From Magnolia sinica (taxonomy: Eukaryota; Streptophyta; Magnoliopsida; Magnoliales; Magnoliaceae), in the NCBI RefSeq assembly GCF_029962835.1, contig NC_080578.1:101783759-101847758 (forward strand): a DNA stretch of 64,000 bases. Direction: 5' to 3'. The notes under the pieces were generated by a model. The model was not told the DNA's origin and did no database searches. It saw only the letters and a program-made list of their open reading frames with translations. The translations under genes were made by a program, and so were the position numbers. Numbering within the stretch: the first letter of the stretch is position 1; the number at the start of each line of letters is the position of its first letter. Of this stretch, positions 62,151 to 64,000 are shown in pieces.

Positions 62151-62791
62151 ATGTTTTCAAGTGCACATTCAACCGACATTTGGGACTATGGTTCCTTAGT
62201 CTACTCTTCAAAGTCTGAAAAATTGAAGATTTTGTGTTATTTGTATGAGGCCAAGTTGGTTAAAAAAAAAACGACTCGGCTCAGGTTACACTTATCATGC
62301 CGGGGTGGAGATGCAAAACCGTATCATAAATCTTCAAAAAAAATTCAACTTCTTTTCAAAGCACTTATTGATTCAAATAAAAAACGTTCACTCCCCCATC
62401 CAAACTTTCAAAGGTAGATGAGGAAGCTAGATTATTAGCATTGGAAGAAGAACAATTCTAACTCACCTTAAAACGTAGTATGGAAGAGGCTTCTACACAT
62501 CAACGATGTCCTCATAGATAAAATGATGCTGAAGCAGGTTCAAGTTGCACAAATAATAAAAAGAAGAGTAACAAACCATCTAAGTTTCTCTCCAGTCTTG
62601 GTGCATTTTACAGGGCATTGGGAACTATATATAAATCTACTCACAAAGAAAGTTTAAAAAATCTAATTCAAACTATACAAGATGATGATGAAAAGCTCTC
62701 CCCACCTTCTGATTTGAGAGAGGTGATCAAATACGTATATGAAGAATTGGATAGCAGCTCAAGCTCGGCAAACGAATCTCTTCTCGAGTAG
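62151..62791 (+). pseudogene. Second ORF of the hAT element, BED-zinc-finger-like, unknown function
   Basis: First part (62151-62417): STDIWDYGSLVYSSKSEKLK, LCYLYEAKLVKKKTTRLRLH, LSCRGGDAKPY, KKIQLLFKALIDSNKKR. The layout C..(C/Y)....(G)G.TRL..HL....GD...(C/Y) is that of the BED finger at the N-terminus of DUF659/hAT proteins, with two zinc-binding positions now Tyr. After a shift the reading is VDEEARLLALEEEQF, stop, LTLKRSMEEASTHQRCPHR, then KKKSNKPSKFLSSLGAFYRA, LGTIYKSTHKESLKNLIQTI, QDDDEKLSPPSDLREVIKYV, YEELDSSSSSANESLLE and TAG (62789). I do not recognise the second half. It may be an accessory protein of the element or a captured host gene. Confidence 0.6.
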
Positions 62792-63224
62792 TAATTAGTA
62801 AATAACGACAGTAAAAAAAAAACTTTTCTGATATTGTTGTAATAAGAATATTTTTATTTTTCAGTTTGTATTTTATTTTTTATTTTCTACTTTATTGTGT
62901 TTGTATTATTAAATATTATGTATAATTACAATTTTAACTCGATACTTTCCAATTCTGATCTCGAACTTGATCTCATATCGAAAACTCAACTCGAACTCAA
63001 ATTCGAAAACTCAAAAACTCAAACTCGAACTCGAACTCGACTCGAAAGTTCGATCATGAACTCGACTCAAATTGGTCCAATTTACTGACCGAGCCAAGTC
63101 TTGCTGGACATAGTGGCTCGATCACTAAGCTGAGCCAAGCCGAACACGAGCCGGGGGTATCTGCTGATCGAGCCGAGTCGAGGAAAGGCTAGCTTGACTC
63201 GATTCGACTCAGTATACACCACTA

Positions 63225-64000
63225 GGTATATGTAAAACATCATAATGTCAATCAGTGACCCAAATTGTCGATAAGATGTCTATCATCTATGAACCATGCC
63301 CTAAAAATCTCTCATATTTGAAGATATTGGACATTCAATGAATAAATTTCTTCAATTGAATACCGGAGAATTTGAGGCATGTTTTATCATGCATCATGTG
63401 AATGGTTTGAATCATGGAACAATGGACCTCTTTTACTGATTGAACTTACAAGACCTATATTTTATTGTAAGATTATATATTTTTTATCTACATGATATAA
63501 CGAGATAATATATTAAGATTATACTAATCTACTCTGAAAGTGTCATGTCCCAAGATCTCCTAAACTAGAAGATTCTCCTTATAAGGCTATCACAATCACC
63601 AAATAAAGGTAAGTAAATTTGAGAATAAGATGAGTTAATATACAATCATAAATCACAAGAGATAAGATTTATATAGTTCACTAAAAAGGGCTACAACCAC
63701 AGGCAAAGAGTCAATCAATAAATCCACTATCTTCAGGAAGAAATTATAACTTAGTGTAGAGAAATAAACACTCATCAATCCGATGAAATACTTGTCAACT
63801 CATCTTTGTTTTGACTTCCAATGCAACTACAAATAAGCATAGAATCCTATTTCATGCTGTTGTCACTCCCACAGAAAGCACCGACCTGTTATCGAGAGAC
63901 ATACACGAGGCTTATGTGATTTAAAGGAAAAAAAGGTAAATGTTTAGAGAAAATTTTAACTTGAGAAATCATATATATATATATATATATATATGGAAAG
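63225..64000. other. Intergenic, no gene seen
   Basis: AT-rich; no coding sequence. Ends in a (AT)n run at 63971-63994. 'agataagatttatatagttc' near 63660 resembles 58120-58140 ('agacaagatttacatgg'). Confidence 0.45.
63971..63994. repeat. (AT)n microsatellite
   Basis: Twelve AT units near the window end. Confidence 0.95.

Larger units (their letters stand above)
59428..63224 (+). mobile_element. hAT transposon, 3.8 kb, degenerate, two ORFs
   Basis: The left end 'taagctgtacatgaacc' and right end (reversed) TAGTGGTGTATACTGAGTCG resemble the TAGGG.TGTACA termini of the 735-bp hAT MITE. Subterminal zones at both ends are full of 'gagtcgag', 'gagccgag' and 'ctcgactc'. Flanks 'ggtatg' and 'ggtatatg' may be a decayed 8-bp duplication. 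Inside are a GC-rich leader, a hAT transposase remnant (60010-61866) and a second, BED-finger-like ORF (62151-62791), both on the plus strand. Confidence 0.75.

Overview
The window looks like nuclear DNA of a flowering plant. It has spliced eukaryotic coding sequence, L1-type LINEs with plant-style RNase H domains, Ty1/copia and other LTR elements, hAT and CACTA transposons, and long non-coding stretches. The recurring inverted-repeat modules built on 'gtgggccc..catgatg' and 'tggaccacacca' resemble repeats I associate with woody magnoliids. That assignment is inference from memory and cannot be checked here. There are no bacterial operons, CRISPR arrays, rRNA or recognisable tRNA genes.

Only one host gene is supported: the terminal exon of a SAC9-type phosphoinositide phosphatase (1738-2019, + strand). 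The rest of that gene lies upstream of the window. A hAT transposase C-terminus on the minus strand (17-560) sits in front of it, probably in the preceding intron.

The remainder is a nested transposon landscape. At 8.5-18.2 kb an old copia element (minus) is split by a second copia element (minus). That second element is split inside its reverse transcriptase by a 5'-truncated LINE whose 3' end carries the poly(A)-tailed end of a wall-associated-kinase-like gene, with one duplication flanking the whole chimera. At 23.7-32 kb a second LINE, itself broken by a 1.73-kb solo LTR, lies beside a foldback element. At 37.5-44.4 kb lies a near full-length LINE with an RRM-domain ORF1, EN, RT, zinc-knuckle and RNase H regions. 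At 44.5-49.3 kb there are two related solo LTRs, one carrying a short LINE. At 49.9-50.7 kb there is a hAT MITE with an 8-bp duplication. At 54.5-56.5 kb a CACTA element carries a captured NPF (nitrate/peptide transporter) gene fragment. At 59.4-63.2 kb a hAT element has a decayed transposase plus a second BED-finger-like ORF. All five LINE copies are on the plus strand.

Nearly all transposon coding regions are pseudogenes. Many premature stops fall on tryptophan codons conserved between the LINE copies (TGG to TGA or TAG), as expected for cytosine-deamination decay of silenced elements. The strongest candidates for something new are the LINE-kinase chimera, the CACTA-NPF capture and the two-ORF hAT element.
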